Assembly (NCBI RefSeq): GCF_009742825.1
Contig: NZ_WPCE01000005.1
Coordinates: 1-45,088 of the forward strand
Length of the DNA stretch: 45,088 nucleotides
Origin: Halorubrum sp. CBA1125
Lineage (GTDB): Archaea > Halobacteriota > Halobacteria > Halobacteriales > Haloferacaceae
Direction: 5' to 3'
The position numbers and the translations under genes are program-made. The notes beneath the pieces are model-generated. The model ran no database searches and was not told where the DNA came from. It saw only the letters and a list, made by a program, of their open reading frames with translations. Of the stretch, positions 15,580 through 24,762 are shown piece after piece (the stretch's first letter is position 1; the number at the start of each line of letters is the position of its first letter).

Positions 15580-17073
15580 ATGGCCGTTCGGGAGCGTCTG
15601 CAGGCGCTTCTGGAGCTCTTTCCGGCGGTACTTGACCGACTTGGTATCGCTGATCAACGACGGGGCGGTGAAGCCTTTCAGTTGGCCCTTCCCGTGATGG
15701 TCACAGGGTTGCTCCGTGTACTCCTGCGGATTGCCGACTTTCTGATGATCGGTATCGCACTTGGTGACGCCGCGATTGCCGGGCTCGAACTGGGATTTCA
15801 GTACTACTTTATCGGGTTTGGCCTCTCGCTCGCGGTCTCCTCGGGGACGATCAGCGTTGTCTCCCGACTTCAAGGAGCCGACCAGCCCGAAAGAGCGAAT
15901 CTCGCAGTCAAACAGTCATTGTGGCTGGCCCTCGCCATCTCGATCCCACTCACTGTCAGCACATGGCTCTATGCTCCCTCACTCATCGATATCCTTACTG
16001 ATGACCTGGCGACGATCAACTTCGGTGCGACGTATCTCTCTCTCATCATGCTGTCAATGGCCCCCCGATTCTGGTCGATGGTCGCTGCACGAGCCCTCGC
16101 TGGAAGCGCCGACACCCGCACCCCCATGTACGTGCGGTTAGTAACGCTACCGACGAACGTCGTTCTCAACGCGGTACTCATCTTCGGGCTGGGGCCAGCG
16201 CCCCCACTGGGTGTGGCTGGCGCGGCAATTGGGACCGCTGTTGCAAATGTACTTGCCGCTTTGGTCTTCCTCGCGCTCCTCCTGTCAGGGAAGTACGTCA
16301 TCACGCTGAGAGTGGGTGGCAAACAGCTTGATGTCGGGCTCATCAGGGAGATTCTTCGGGTCGGCGTCCCCTTATCAGGAATGCGGCTGCTCCAGACGTT
16401 CGGCCGATTCCCATTCCTGTTCATCCTGGGTATCCTCGGGACACCGGCATTGGCAGCATATGCGATCGCCCGGCGGGTGATTCTGCTAGCGATGATGCCA
16501 GCGTGGGGGTATTCAACGGCAGCATCGACACTCGTCGGGCAGGCGATTGGGGGTGGGGAGGCTGATGAGGCGACCGCGTACGGCTGGCAGACACTGCGCA
16601 TCGCGCTGGCGACTCAACTGCTCATTGCTACGGTTCTTGTGGGCGGTGCCCGGCCAATCGCAGCGACATTTGGAACCGAACATGTCGCTCTCTCCGCGAA
16701 TTTTATTCGACTGTTCGGACTCGTGGTGGCAGGCTTTTCGATCTCACGGACGATGCGTGGAAGTCTACGGGGCGCGGGCGACACCCGTTGGCCGCTGTAC
16801 GGGACACTACTTGGATCGTTCGTTGTGCGCCTTCCGATTGCAGCACTCGCACTCCCAGCAGGATTCACCATCACGCTTCTCGGGAGGGAGTTTCCGATCG
16901 GATTTAGTCTCGGCTTCACGGCTATCTACGCGGCGATTCTGGCTGACTACTACACAAAAGCCGGGGTAAACACGTGGCGGTTTTGGTCGGGCAAGTGGCA
17001 GGCGGTTGCTCTCGCGTCGAAAGTTGGGGAGACAGTTCGGGGAAGCAGTGACCAACACGACGGCACCGGATGA
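15580..17073 (+). CDS. MATE family efflux transporter
   Basis: A 497-aa polytopic membrane protein with about 12 hydrophobic segments and two repeated MATE halves. The first half carries LPVMVTGLLRVLLRIADFLMIG and the second VGVPLSGMRLLQTFGRFPF; SRTMRGSLRGAGDTRWPLY is typical of the family, as is RALAGSADTRTPMY in the first half. Family members export organic cations or toxic compounds in exchange for H+ or Na+. ATG 15580 follows a TATA-like box by about 25-30 bases, so the mRNA is probably leaderless. It is on the same strand as the salvage island but separated by a MITE; a functional link is not evident. Confidence 0.92.
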   Translation: MAVRERLQALLELFPAVLDRLGIADQRRGGEAFQLALPVMVTGLLRVLLRIADFLMIGIALGDAAIAGLELGFQYYFIGFGLSLAVSSGTISVVSRLQGADQPERANLAVKQSLWLALAISIPLTVSTWLYAPSLIDILTDDLATINFGATYLSLIMLSMAPRFWSMVAARALAGSADTRTPMYVRLVTLPTNVVLNAVLIFGLGPAPPLGVAGAAIGTAVANVLAALVFLALLLSGKYVITLRVGGKQLDVGLIREILRVGVPLSGMRLLQTFGRFPFLFILGILGTPALAAYAIARRVILLAMMPAWGYSTAASTLVGQAIGGGEADEATAYGWQTLRIALATQLLIATVLVGGARPIAATFGTEHVALSANFIRLFGLVVAGFSISRTMRGSLRGAGDTRWPLYGTLLGSFVVRLPIAALALPAGFTITLLGREFPIGFSLGFTAIYAAILADYYTKAGVNTWRFWSGKWQAVALASKVGETVRGSSDQHDGTG

Positions 17074-17324
17074 GCCCGCAGTCTGTCGCTGCCTGCCGGC
17101 ATTCTTCGATCTTGACGAGGGTGCCGATGAACGCCCTCGGTACACACCGACCAGGCAACCATCTGGATGACTTGCTTGGGGAGTTGTGCAAGCCTAGTCC
17201 CCACCCAAGTCGTCGTCAAAGACGTGCAAGATTCGCGCTGTGTATGCGGCAAGCCGCGTCGAACATCATTGGAATCCGATAGAACTGCTATTGATAGTTA
17301 TGAATAGGATCCTCTCTCACCGCA

Positions 17325-18309
17325 CGCATGATCCCTGTTGAGAGGTATTCCGCGGATCCACTGTCGCAACGGGGATCCCTCTCTCAACGGCGTTGTAGCG
17401 AATCTGTGCGTGGTGTTTAGCGAATCCCCAGCCGTGAAGTCGGCGATTCATGTACTCCCCGTAGTCCATCGACTCCTATATGTAGGTGAGATCCTCGAAC
17501 ACGAGAACCGGCGTCTCGACTGACTCAGCGTACTCCACCTCTTCCCTCGTGACGGTATAGCGGATATCGTCAATTTGCGCCCACAACTCGTCGCCAAAGG
17601 TGTCTGCGATCCGTTCGCTCTCACGACTCTGGAGTCGCCGCATCGTGGTGAAGTAGCGCTTGCCGAGTCGACGAACAGTCTTCCCCTCATCCGACCAGAG
17701 TTCGGGATTTGTGGGGGAATCATGCTCGTTGCGGTGACACACCGTGACGAGACTTGTTTCCCCGATATCGACGCCAATGGGGTGCTTTCTTCGGCGGGAG
17801 CTAGGAGTTGAGCGCTATGTCACGGCTCGCGGTGAGATGGAAATACCACGGTTCCATCCCGCCTGATCAAGCGACCTTCCACCATGTCTGCGTCGCCAGC
17901 AATCACCGCTTCAAGCCAGTCCCGTTACTCAGGGTTCGGCTGTGCTGGTACCCAGAGGTGGTAGTCCTCGTGGTGTGGGATTTTGACGTACCACTCGATC
18001 GCGTTTTCGGACTTGTGGTCGATTTTTACCCCTTCGTTCGTGAAGCGGACAGGCTGGTCGTCACTGGGTTCATTTGCCCCATAGGTCGTCGTTAGTTGCG
18101 GGACGTACCGCTTCAGGGCGTTTTTTCGCGTAACTGCTCAGCTGGTAGTCACCAACGATGTCGTTCGCTTTCCCCAGTGTGGTACTGTTTGCGTCGAAGG
18201 CATCTTGAAGCGCCTGCTGGTAGGTTGACTGCGTCTTCCAGAGTTTCTCCCACTTGTGTGCGTTCGGGTCTACCAGTTTCAGTTCCAGCGTTTTCGTGAG
18301 GTCAGTCAC
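17325..18309 (-). pseudogene. IS1341-type TnpB, frameshifted and truncated
   Basis: Start MTDLTKTLELKLVDPNAHKW at 18309; pieces continue in three frames: RFTNEGVKIDHKSENAIEWY, VPAQPNPEQRDWLEAVIAG, GVDIGETSLVTVCHRNEHD (RuvC I Asp), PVLVFEDLTY (RuvC II Glu) with a stop right after it at about 17480, and GYMNRR-like text through RGIPVATVDPRNTSQQGS. It stops in the zinc ribbon near 17325, so the RuvC III Asp is lost. It belongs to the same TnpB type as the copy at 24763-25947 and differs from the two intact copies further right. The 17074-17324 gap downstream shows no gene. Confidence 0.75.
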
Positions 18310-18387
18310 GACTTACCACCTGCAGACACTGACCGGTCGTCTTGGAGGTCCCACCAGTTACTGGCTGCCTGCTGTCGCGATCATTTT

Positions 18388-18407
18388 TCAAGTTCCTGTG
18401 AACTTGA
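18388..18407. repeat. Perfect inverted repeat near the left end of the TnpB remnant
   Basis: TCAAGTTC, a 4-base loop CTGT, then GAACTTGA: an 8-bp perfect stem 79 bases upstream of the TnpB start. A second short hairpin (GCCCCCA/TGGGGGC) lies about 45 bases further out. Subterminal hairpins at element ends are expected for IS200/IS605-type elements, so one of these may mark the left end. Confidence 0.4.
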
Positions 18408-18517
18408 CCTCATCTGTTTCTCCTCAGGCCGTCCGCGACTGGTTCGCCCCGCCCCCATCCTGGGGGCGATAAACACTCTCAGAAGCGATCCAGCCAAATT
18501 CCCCATTGCGACGCCGT

Positions 18518-18706
18518 TCAGGACTCGATCTGTGTATCGGCGTCCCCGGTGTGTTGCGAGTGAGAGAGCAGACTCACGTCCTGCAGGAGAGCTCTCGATG
18601 CCTCGATACGCTCTTGATCTGCGTCATCGAGTCCAGCCGCCTCGATACGGTTGAGATCGGTGAGAGAACGGTGCGGTCGATATCCTGGTGTGTTTCGTGC
18701 GTCCAT
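18518..18706 (-). CDS. Possible small acidic protein
   Basis: A 62-codon minus-strand frame, MDARNTPGYRPHRSLTDLNR, then an Asp/Glu-rich segment (GLDDADQERIEASRALLQ). The composition is that of a haloarchaeal protein, unlike the overlapping frames. No domain recognised and no clear promoter; it could be a remnant. Confidence 0.3.
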   Translation of the reverse strand: MDARNTPGYRPHRSLTDLNRIEAAGLDDADQERIEASRALLQDVSLLSHSQHTGDADTQIES

Positions 18707-18817
18707 TCGAAGCGCCTCGTCGATTCACGGCGCAGAGAATCCGCCCCAATCGCGGGCAGTTGTGGGGTCGAGTGCACCTATTAACCAATATTAGAACCGG
18801 TCTTGTCATTTTGTTGG

Positions 18818-19592
18818 TTAAGACAGGCCGCGCGTCGATGGATTCAGCCCATACCGACACGCACCGCACTCTCGACACTCCCAGATCACTTGCCCTGACC
18901 AAGTGTCATCAGGGAAGGTTCGTGAGTGTCAAACCGATGATCAGTTTCGTCGTCGCAGTGGTGGCACTCGAGTTGCTCCCTCGTCGGAATGCTGGGTGAC
19001 TGGTCTTTCCAATCGCTGGCTTCGCTCGGTTCCCGAAGAGCGATCCCCGGCACCAGCCACAACGTGTCATCGGCGTTCTCAAGCATCGTGTCGAGACGGA
19101 GTTCAGCCAAGAGGGAGTCCCGCTTTCGTCGTAGAGGTGTGCCTCGGTCTCCTGTGCCTCTACAAACGTTGTACCGCTCTGGGAACCCATTCGGTCCCGG
19201 ATAGCCGTGAGCAGCTGCTCACCGGCTGCTGAGGTAACGGTCGTTGCGTCCGGAAGCGATGGCCACTGGTCAACCAGCTGGGACGCAGGCTCGTCCTCAA
19301 GGTCGTAGATGAGTCGATGGTCATCGACGCCCTCCGCGGTCTCGCTACCGACGAGCAGATCCCCGGCGGCGGCTCCCCTCGCCACAGCGCCGTAGAACGT
19401 CGACGACTCGACAAGCGTGAACACGATCCCCACGAGTGTTGATTCCCGGCCAGTCTTCGCTGTCTTGGTGGTTATATCACTGAGATGATTGGTGAGACAG
19501 AACCGACATTTCGTCTGTCCGTCTGGGATCGACGTCCCACAGGATCGACACTCGCCGTCGGTGGCCGTCGGTTCGTCGGAGTAGCCACCCAT
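18818..19592 (-). pseudogene. Haloarchaeal double zinc-ribbon protein, two frameshifts
   Basis: ATG 19592 opens MGGYSDEPTATDGECRSCGT with a first Cys4 ribbon (CRSCG, CRFC), then a hydrophobic/acidic body (VESSTFYGAVARGAAAGDLL, LIYDLEDEPASQLVDQWPSL). Near 19105 the frame shifts by one base to LLAELRLDTMLENADDTLWL, and near 18920 again to WSGQVIWECRECGACRYGLN, restoring a C-terminal ribbon before TAA at 18818. The three pieces join without gaps, so only two single-base losses separate this from an intact gene of about 257 codons; sequencing error cannot be excluded. An N-terminal half ribbon and a C-terminal C2H2/C4-like pair (LECHHCDDETDH) suggest nucleic-acid or protein binding; no function is known to me. 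Confidence 0.6.
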
Positions 19593-19795
19593 GGTCGTCG
19601 CGACGCGTTGCCGCCGGGAGTCACAATCACAGCCGTTGTTGAGCTTCTCGTCTGGAATGTGGGACGCCTCGTCAGTCGGCCGCAGTGCCGCGAAGTCAGA
19701 ATATCGGTTGTCTCGTGGCTTGTTCCGGCTTCGTATTTTAACTTCAGGTGGTCATAACCCCCTGCCGTCTTCCGTCTGTAGCAGATGTCATGAAT

Positions 19796-19820
19796 ATGTT
19801 CATGCGAACATGTTTTATAC
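19796..19820 (+). promoter_or_regulatory. Candidate operator and TATA box of the antitoxin gene
   Basis: ATGTTC-ATGC-GAACAT (19796-19811) is a perfect 6-bp dyad directly followed by GTTTTATAC, a TATA-like box about 40 bases before the antitoxin ATG at 19859. GAGGG stands 8 bases before that ATG as a ribosome-binding site. The dyad next to the TATA box fits autoregulation by a ribbon-helix-helix antitoxin; this is inference. Confidence 0.45.
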
Positions 19821-19858
19821 TATGAACAAGTAAGGGAGCGTAGCAACGAGGGTTTCGT

Positions 19859-20170
19859 ATGAGCAGCAACGACTCCAAGCACGTCCAGACGGAGTTAAGC
19901 GAAGACGAATACGAACGCTTCCGGAAGTTCGCGAGCGAACACGGACTCTCGCTCAAAGAAGCCGGCCACGAGGCGCTCATCGAGTGGATCGAACGCCAGC
20001 AGCAAGCCGATCCAAACGACCCGGCATTCACCGTTCTCGATAACCTCGAGGACGAGTCCCTTCCAGCGTCAGCGGCGACGGACGCTCGCGAAGAGGACGA
20101 TCTCGTCGACGAGTGGCATGGTAGCGACGAGTCGTTCACGCTCGCCGACGATCCGTCTACCCAGTCCTGA
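19859..20170 (+). CDS. Antitoxin-like protein (VapB/ribbon-helix-helix type)
   Basis: A 103-aa acidic protein. The N-terminal half, KHVQTELSEDEYERFRKFAS then EHGLSLKEAGHEALIEWIER, has the strand-helix-helix pattern of CopG/MetJ-like ribbon-helix-helix proteins. The C-terminal half is a disordered-looking Asp/Glu/Ser tail (EEDDLVDEWHGSDESF), suited to wrapping a toxin. It is followed after 6 bases by a PIN-domain gene, the classical VapBC order, and preceded by a dyad operator candidate. The partner is frameshifted, so this antitoxin may now be orphaned. Confidence 0.65.
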   Translation: MSSNDSKHVQTELSEDEYERFRKFASEHGLSLKEAGHEALIEWIERQQQADPNDPAFTVLDNLEDESLPASAATDAREEDDLVDEWHGSDESFTLADDPSTQS

Positions 20171-20176
20171 CCACAG

Positions 20177-20675
20177 ATGGCGGAGCCAGTCGACACCCCG
20201 ATCGGCACAGTCATAGCCGAGCATTTTCGCCCAGGTCATGTCCGTCATCAGGTCGTCGTCGGCCCGAAGTTCCTGTACGCGTTGTTCAACCCCCGTGACC
20301 AGATGCATGCGGTCTCACGAGCCTTCATGACGTTCGTTCGCGACGGCGACCTTCCCTATCGCCGACTCATCGTCAACGACCACATCGTCGACGAGGTGGC
20401 CACGCGGCTAAAAAAAGCAAGCCTCGATACGGAAGGCAACGTCGTTCCTGACGACGCTCGACGAGAGTATGCTCTATCAGTTCGAAGGGATCTCCGCGGA
20501 CGTCTTCGATGCCGCCAAAACGATGTTCGTCGAGTGGACCGACCTGGATGCATCATTCACCGACTTCGTCGTTGCCGCACACATGGAGGAGCTTGAGGTC
20601 GATCACATCCTCACCTACGACCGGCACTACGATGCGTTCGACGTAACGGCGCTCCCGTATCGCAGTGAGGTCTAG
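20177..20675 (+). pseudogene. PIN-domain toxin (VapC-like), frameshifted
   Basis: From ATG 20177 the frame reads through FLYALFNPRDQMHAVSRAFM and RRLIVNDHIVDEVATRLKKA. Between about 20440 and 20465 the reading moves to the +1 frame (TLDESMLYQFEGISADVF), continuing SFTDFVVAAHMEELEVDHIL and TYDRHYDAFDVTALPYR to 20675. The C-terminal TD and TYDRHYD residues of PIN nucleases are kept, but the first catalytic Asp, expected at the end of strand 1, is replaced (VVVGPKFLYAL), so activity would be doubtful even without the frameshift. Confidence 0.65.
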
Positions 20676-20687
20676 AGGTGCCAAGCA

Positions 20688-20946
20688 TGTCCAAATCCTC
20701 GCGAGATGGCGTTCAGTCGTGGACAGAGTTCATGAGCGCCCGCGCCCCATTCAAGCGGTCGCCGAGACGCTCCGCGAACCTCGCTCGGTCGACTGGATCA
20801 GCGAGCAGCCACACGCCGCCTGGAGCACGACCGCCGAGGAACTCCAAGCGCTCGTCGACCAGAGCCAACTGCGTCGTGTCGGGGGCAGCGAGACGACGCG
20901 CTATCGGCCGGACTACACGCGACTTCTCTTTGTCGCCGCCGCGTGA
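20688..20946 (+). pseudogene. Winged-helix DNA-binding protein, frameshifted
   Basis: MSKSSRDGVQSWTEFMSARA starts at 20688; at about 20745 the reading moves one base to RPIQAVAETLREPRSVDWIS, then TTAEELQALVDQSQLRRVGG and RYRPDYTRLLFVAAA, ending at TGA 20946. The pieces give a small haloarchaeal winged-helix regulator with the family sequence of helix, REPRS turn, recognition helix and YxPDY tail. It converges with the SWIM gene, one base apart. Confidence 0.5.
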
Positions 20947-20947
20947 G

Positions 20948-21769
20948 CTACTCGCCTGACTGCTCGCCCACCGTTTCTCGGAGTTCGACTGCTGCCTTCT
21001 CGAAGTGTTCCACGAGGAACGGCGTTCCCGACATCGCCCGCTCGGTGAGGAACTCAACGGCGTCAGTGACCGCATCAGCGTCGCGCTCCGCGGCCGCGAC
21101 ACAGTCGACGTACCCGTCAAGGGCCCGACTGAACGCACTCGAGAAGTGGTCATACGTCCCGTCGACGCGCTCCATGTTGTCGTCGAGGGACTCGACGAGT
21201 GCCCGGTAGACGGTCGCCGCCGACGCGTCCCGCCCCTGCTCGCGGTACTCGTTCGCGAGATCGAACCAGTGCGTGAAGTCGATGGGCTCGAAGACGACGT
21301 GGTACTCAGGGTTCGTCTCCTCGAACTGCCGGTTGATCGAGGTGCGAAGTTCGTCGACCGATCGCTTCGTCGGCTCGCCGACCCGGGCGAGAAACCGATC
21401 GCGGAGATCCGCATCGGTCGCGAGTTCTTCACGCAGGAACGCGCGGAGCTCGTCGACGTCGGCGCCGTCGAGCGCGGCGTCGAGTCGATCGCCGTCGTCT
21501 GGCGGTGGGTCGTCACCACACTCCAGCAACACGGCGACGACGTGCTTGCACGCTCCCGGCCCGTCGTACGGACAATCGCACCATGGGGCAAACCCGTCGG
21601 GAGTGAGGTCAACACGGACATCGTACTGACGGCTACCACTCACGACGGCGGTTACGGTGGTGTCGACGCGGTGAATCTCGCGGATTCGGCCCTCACCGCG
21701 GTATCGTTCACCGCGTTCGAAGACCGCGTCCGTGCAGATGTCCCGAACTGCGTCCTCAGTTATGTCCAT
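20948..21769 (-). CDS. SWIM zinc-finger protein
   Basis: A 273-aa protein starting MDITEDAVRDICTDAVFERG. The SWIM motif CxC...CxH is visible as WCDCPYDGPGACKHVVAVLL (about residues 56-75). The rest is acidic and helical (DELRTSINRQFEETNPEY; NEYREQGRDASAATVYRALV, TPR-like). SWIM domains bind DNA or protein. ATG 21769 places the motif as in other haloarchaeal SWIM proteins; the frame runs further upstream without similarity. No operon partner on the same strand. Confidence 0.8.
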   Translation of the reverse strand: MDITEDAVRDICTDAVFERGERYRGEGRIREIHRVDTTVTAVVSGSRQYDVRVDLTPDGFAPWCDCPYDGPGACKHVVAVLLECGDDPPPDDGDRLDAALDGADVDELRAFLREELATDADLRDRFLARVGEPTKRSVDELRTSINRQFEETNPEYHVVFEPIDFTHWFDLANEYREQGRDASAATVYRALVESLDDNMERVDGTYDHFSSAFSRALDGYVDCVAAAERDADAVTDAVEFLTERAMSGTPFLVEHFEKAAVELRETVGEQSGE

Positions 21770-21962
21770 ATGCGTGGACGATGTTCCAGCGCGAACGAAA
21801 AAACCGATACGTCGCTCTCGCTTTCGTTCCGAACCGGAACGGTCTCGCTCTGCGAGAAGCCACAATACTGTCTCAGTACTGTACCAACAACACTACGGGG
21901 CACACCGGGAAATTGACGTGTCTCAAAGTGGAGATTCCTTCCAGACTCTCGCGGTACCCATC

Positions 21963-22415
21963 TTACGGTGGATTTGATGCGCTGTTCAATCGATCCAGAT
22001 CCTCATTCTCGTACGCTGCTCGCCACATCGCATGGACGGCACGCGTCACAAGTGAGACCTCGGTCACGTCGACACAGGACGGTTCGGCGTCCATCGTCGC
22101 GGCCTCGGGCGGGGGATGGAAATGAATCTCGGGGGAGTGTGTATTCGGGTGACGATCGAAGCACCAGTTGATGTCGCCGCTATCGACGTAGTGAAACGAA
22201 TACATACCCAGTTCGCTCCACTGAATATCGAGCCGAGCGTTGTCGGCGTCGCCGAGTCCATCGCTGAGACTGATCTGCAGTTTCGTGGGCGCGACGACAT
22301 CACCGTACGACGTTGTGTCGACGAGTGGTTCGAGTTCGAGCCAGCAGTCACGAATCCGCTGAAGCGCCGGCAGATAGATCGGCCCGAACTCGCCGGCCCG
22401 GTCGTCGTCGCTCAT
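21963..22415 (-). CDS. TumE-like (DUF6516-type) putative toxin, copy 1
   Basis: A 150-aa protein with ARLDIQWSELGMYSFHYVDS, CFDRHPNTHSPEIHFHPPPE and a C-terminal helix (RAVHAMWRAAYENED). The H-Y, RHP and HxHPPP pattern is that of the TumE/DUF6516 family, annotated as toxins of toxin-antitoxin modules. The start overlaps the upstream winged-helix gene by 4 bases, so the pair is coupled. The same pair recurs at 41313-42323. The mechanism is not known to me; family assignment is by motif recall. Confidence 0.55.
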   Translation of the reverse strand: MSDDDRAGEFGPIYLPALQRIRDCWLELEPLVDTTSYGDVVAPTKLQISLSDGLGDADNARLDIQWSELGMYSFHYVDSGDINWCFDRHPNTHSPEIHFHPPPEAATMDAEPSCVDVTEVSLVTRAVHAMWRAAYENEDLDRLNSASNPP

Positions 22416-22924
22416 ACCGCGAGCTGGTGGCTAGCCTCGTCGTAGGCGAGTGCTGCGTGGGCGACAGCGAGATTCTGCCGCGTCGTTCGCCACGCCGTGA
22501 GGTCGTCCCACCCATCCGTCTCATCGGCGTCGAGTTGTTTTGCGAGTTCTTCCGGTGACACCACGTCGTAGCGATCTTCGTAGCGCCGGATCTCGGCTTT
22601 CATCTCCTTGATGCTGTCGAGCAACTCCGTCCGATCTGCTTCCTCCCGAAGCTCGCGGATCCGGGACATCAAGATCCGGTCGCTGTTGCGCCGATACAGC
22701 GTTGTTTGGCCGTCTCGTTCCGTCTCGGCGAACCCGGTGTTCACGAGCGTCTTGCAGTGGCGACGTGCCGTTGGCTCGCTCACGAGAGCCCGGTCGGCGA
22801 TCTCGGCGGCCGACTGCCCGTCATGGGTCTGTTCGACGATTTCATACACTCGCTCGAACGGTGGGGTCTCCGCTTTCCAGTCCGCTTTGACCTGCTCGTT
22901 GACGTCATCCCACGTCTCGGTCAT
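22412..22924 (-). CDS. Winged-helix regulator, putative antitoxin partner, copy 1
   Basis: A 170-aa protein starting MTETWDDVNEQVKADWKAET. A helix-turn-helix lies at about 31-73 (QSAAEIADRALVSEPTARRH; KTLVNTGFAETERDGQTTLY, the wing), followed by a long helical C-terminus (ELREEADRTELLDSIKEMKA). A TATA-like ATTATTTGTTTAAA lies about 20-35 bases upstream of ATG 22924. It overlaps the TumE-like gene by 4 bases. Related in layout to 41313-41873, with the same ERVYE/QRVYD element before the helix-turn-helix. Confidence 0.65.
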   Translation of the reverse strand: MTETWDDVNEQVKADWKAETPPFERVYEIVEQTHDGQSAAEIADRALVSEPTARRHCKTLVNTGFAETERDGQTTLYRRNSDRILMSRIRELREEADRTELLDSIKEMKAEIRRYEDRYDVVSPEELAKQLDADETDGWDDLTAWRTTRQNLAVAHAALAYDEASHQLAV

Positions 22925-23015
22925 ACTGGAGCTACGGGGTTTAAACAAATAATTTCCTGAGAAAACTATCTATGAGTCGTGCTTGTATAGGAGCGTTGTC
23001 AGGCTACCTGCTCCG

Positions 23016-23192
23016 CTAACGTCTGGTGCGTTCATCACGTCCGATCGAGGCGTGGCCACCTCGATGGCTGCGATAGGCAGCGAGCGAGAGGCAGATCTCA
23101 CCGCAGGTCTCGCATTCGTACTCGCCATATCGATGTGTGGAGGCAACGTGGCTGCCGAGACAGCGGACGTCTCGATCGCGCCGGCAACCCAT
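23016..23192 (-). CDS. Small C2H2-type zinc-finger protein
   Basis: A 58-aa frame, MGCRRDRDVRCLGSHVASTH, containing YECETCGEICLSLAAYRSHR then GGH: a CxxC-x12-HxxxH finger. Small single-finger proteins are common in haloarchaea. The start at 23192 was chosen because text before it is low-complexity; a TTTATCT box lies about 15-20 bases upstream. Confidence 0.45.
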   Translation of the reverse strand: MGCRRDRDVRCLGSHVASTHRYGEYECETCGEICLSLAAYRSHRGGHASIGRDERTRR

Positions 23193-23320
23193 GGCAGCGC
23201 CAGATAAACCGCATCTGAGGTCGTGGCTGCGCGCGCAGCGAAGCGAGCACGGAGCGGAGGGTGGGGCGGTGGGGTCTGGGTCGGCCCGGCACACAACAAA
23301 AAGAACGGTGCGTCACTCGG

Positions 23321-24219
23321 CTACGCGTCCCACCAACGGCCGCGCTCAGGGAAGTGGATGGTGCTCCACCCAGTGACGGCCAGGGAGACGCGTCCCTCGT
23401 ACCAGTTCCGGGCAGCCCCGTGAATGCGAACGTGTTCACCTTCCGCGATCCATGGGGCCTCTGAAGCCTTCCAGATGGTCACCCGGGTTTGCCCACTGTC
23501 GTCGGCGATGAGTCCGACTTGAGCGATACTTGGATGTGATGGATTCCAAAGCACCTCGATTTTACCGTCGATGCTCACCTCCTTGCGATCGACGTCGTCG
23601 AGTTTCCCGATGGGAACCACCTGTCCAGGTGCTGTCTGCAACTTCTCGAACACCCGCACGACTGCACTGGTCATGTCCGTGTCGTCGACGACCGCTTCGG
23701 CCAGACGTCGACTGATCGCCGCACGCGACCAGCCATCCAACCGCGTCGCGAGTCGGTTCGCTTCCTGATTGACCGTCGCCAGTACATCTTGGGAGAGCTC
23801 CGCCCGGGGGTCATCCCGTTCGGGGTCGGTTCTTGGGTCCACGCTTGCGGCACGCTTCTGGAACGCCCGCCGGCGCTGCTTGCTCCCGTGCGCGGCGACT
23901 TCCCGCGTGCGCTGTGCCCGACCATCCTGCGTGCCCAGCTTGGCTTGGGCACTAATGTGCTCCAGTTCGGCGTCCCGCGCTCGAATGCGCTCCTCCTGTT
24001 CGAGGGTGACACCGTGAATCCGCTCGTTGCTCGTGTCCGCGATCCCGTCCGGGTGGTTCGCATCCACCTTCGCTTGCGTCTCCTGTTCGACGGCCGCCTC
24101 GACGCCGGCGTCTCGTCGACGACTGGGAAGCCATCTTCATCGACCGCCTGACCGCCCGCGTTCTCGAATGCCTGTTCATCCACCGTAACGACCTTGCGAC
24201 TCGAGTTGGTACTAGACAT
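23321..24219 (-). pseudogene. OB-fold (RPA/SSB-like) DNA-binding protein, one frameshift
   Basis: ATG 24219 opens MSSTNSSRKVVTVDEQAFEN then GFPVVDET; at about 24112 the reading moves one base to DAGVEAAVEQETQAKVDANH and continues unbroken to 23321. The body has a helical middle (ATRLDGWSRAAISRRLAEAV) and a C-terminal OB-fold pattern (VSIDGKIEVLWNPSHPSIAQ; TIWKASEAPWIAEGEHVRIH; GWSTIHFPERGRWW). It resembles plasmid-borne haloarchaeal RPA-like proteins. A product from GTG 24067 would keep the OB domain, so partial function is possible. Single-base loss or sequencing error. Confidence 0.6.
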
Positions 24220-24445
24220 TGGGTACTCACCGTACCTATGAAGGCGCTCACGCGCCGACGCCGCGATGCTACTACATCATGGTTTTCCGACGACAACGAC
24301 CGACAGAACCATCTGCGCGCTCTCGCTCGCGCCTTCGCGAGCGCCCTACTGGGCGCGAGCGAGAGCGCGCCTGCATGCGGTGGCCCCAACCAGCACCGCG
24401 CGCCGACCCGCCCGGAGCGAGCGGCCAGCGGAGAAAGCGTGGGGG

Positions 24446-24591
24446 GTGAGCAGCGACGCCGCGCAACCCCCCACGCTTTCCCGCTGGCGTCGAGGGCACA
24501 TGCACTTTAGCCCGGAACGGCGACCGAGCGCACGCGAGGGAGCCGGACGCCCGGAATGGTCGGTCGCGAGCGACGCGGAGGGCGGAATGCG
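24446..24591 (+). repeat. Dispersed repeat, copy 1
   Basis: About 145 bp alignable with 28243-28380 in the same orientation. It includes CTGGCGTCGAG, TTTAGCCCGGAACGG and an exact block of more than 30 bases beginning CGCCCGGAATGGTCGGTCGC. The surrounding 24220-24762 gap is very G/C-rich; frames there have no recognisable product. No transposase or tandem iteration is attached. Confidence 0.6.
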
Positions 24592-24762
24592 GCGCGCCGG
24601 GCGGGCCGTGACGTATACAGTAAAAAAAGTGCCTGCCCGGTGACTAGACAGACAACCTGGAGTGACATCCTCACCGCATCGGTGCCCCACACAGGAGGCG
24701 TTGCTGAGGTTTCAGGACTGCACTCGGGAGCGTCGTCACTGTGATCGGCTCTGCTCCCGAGG

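Noticed and set aside
24220-24762. Several long frames in a G/C-rich stretch
   Set aside because: High G+C keeps stops rare; translations are Arg/Ala/Pro-rich with no domain and lie over a repeat.
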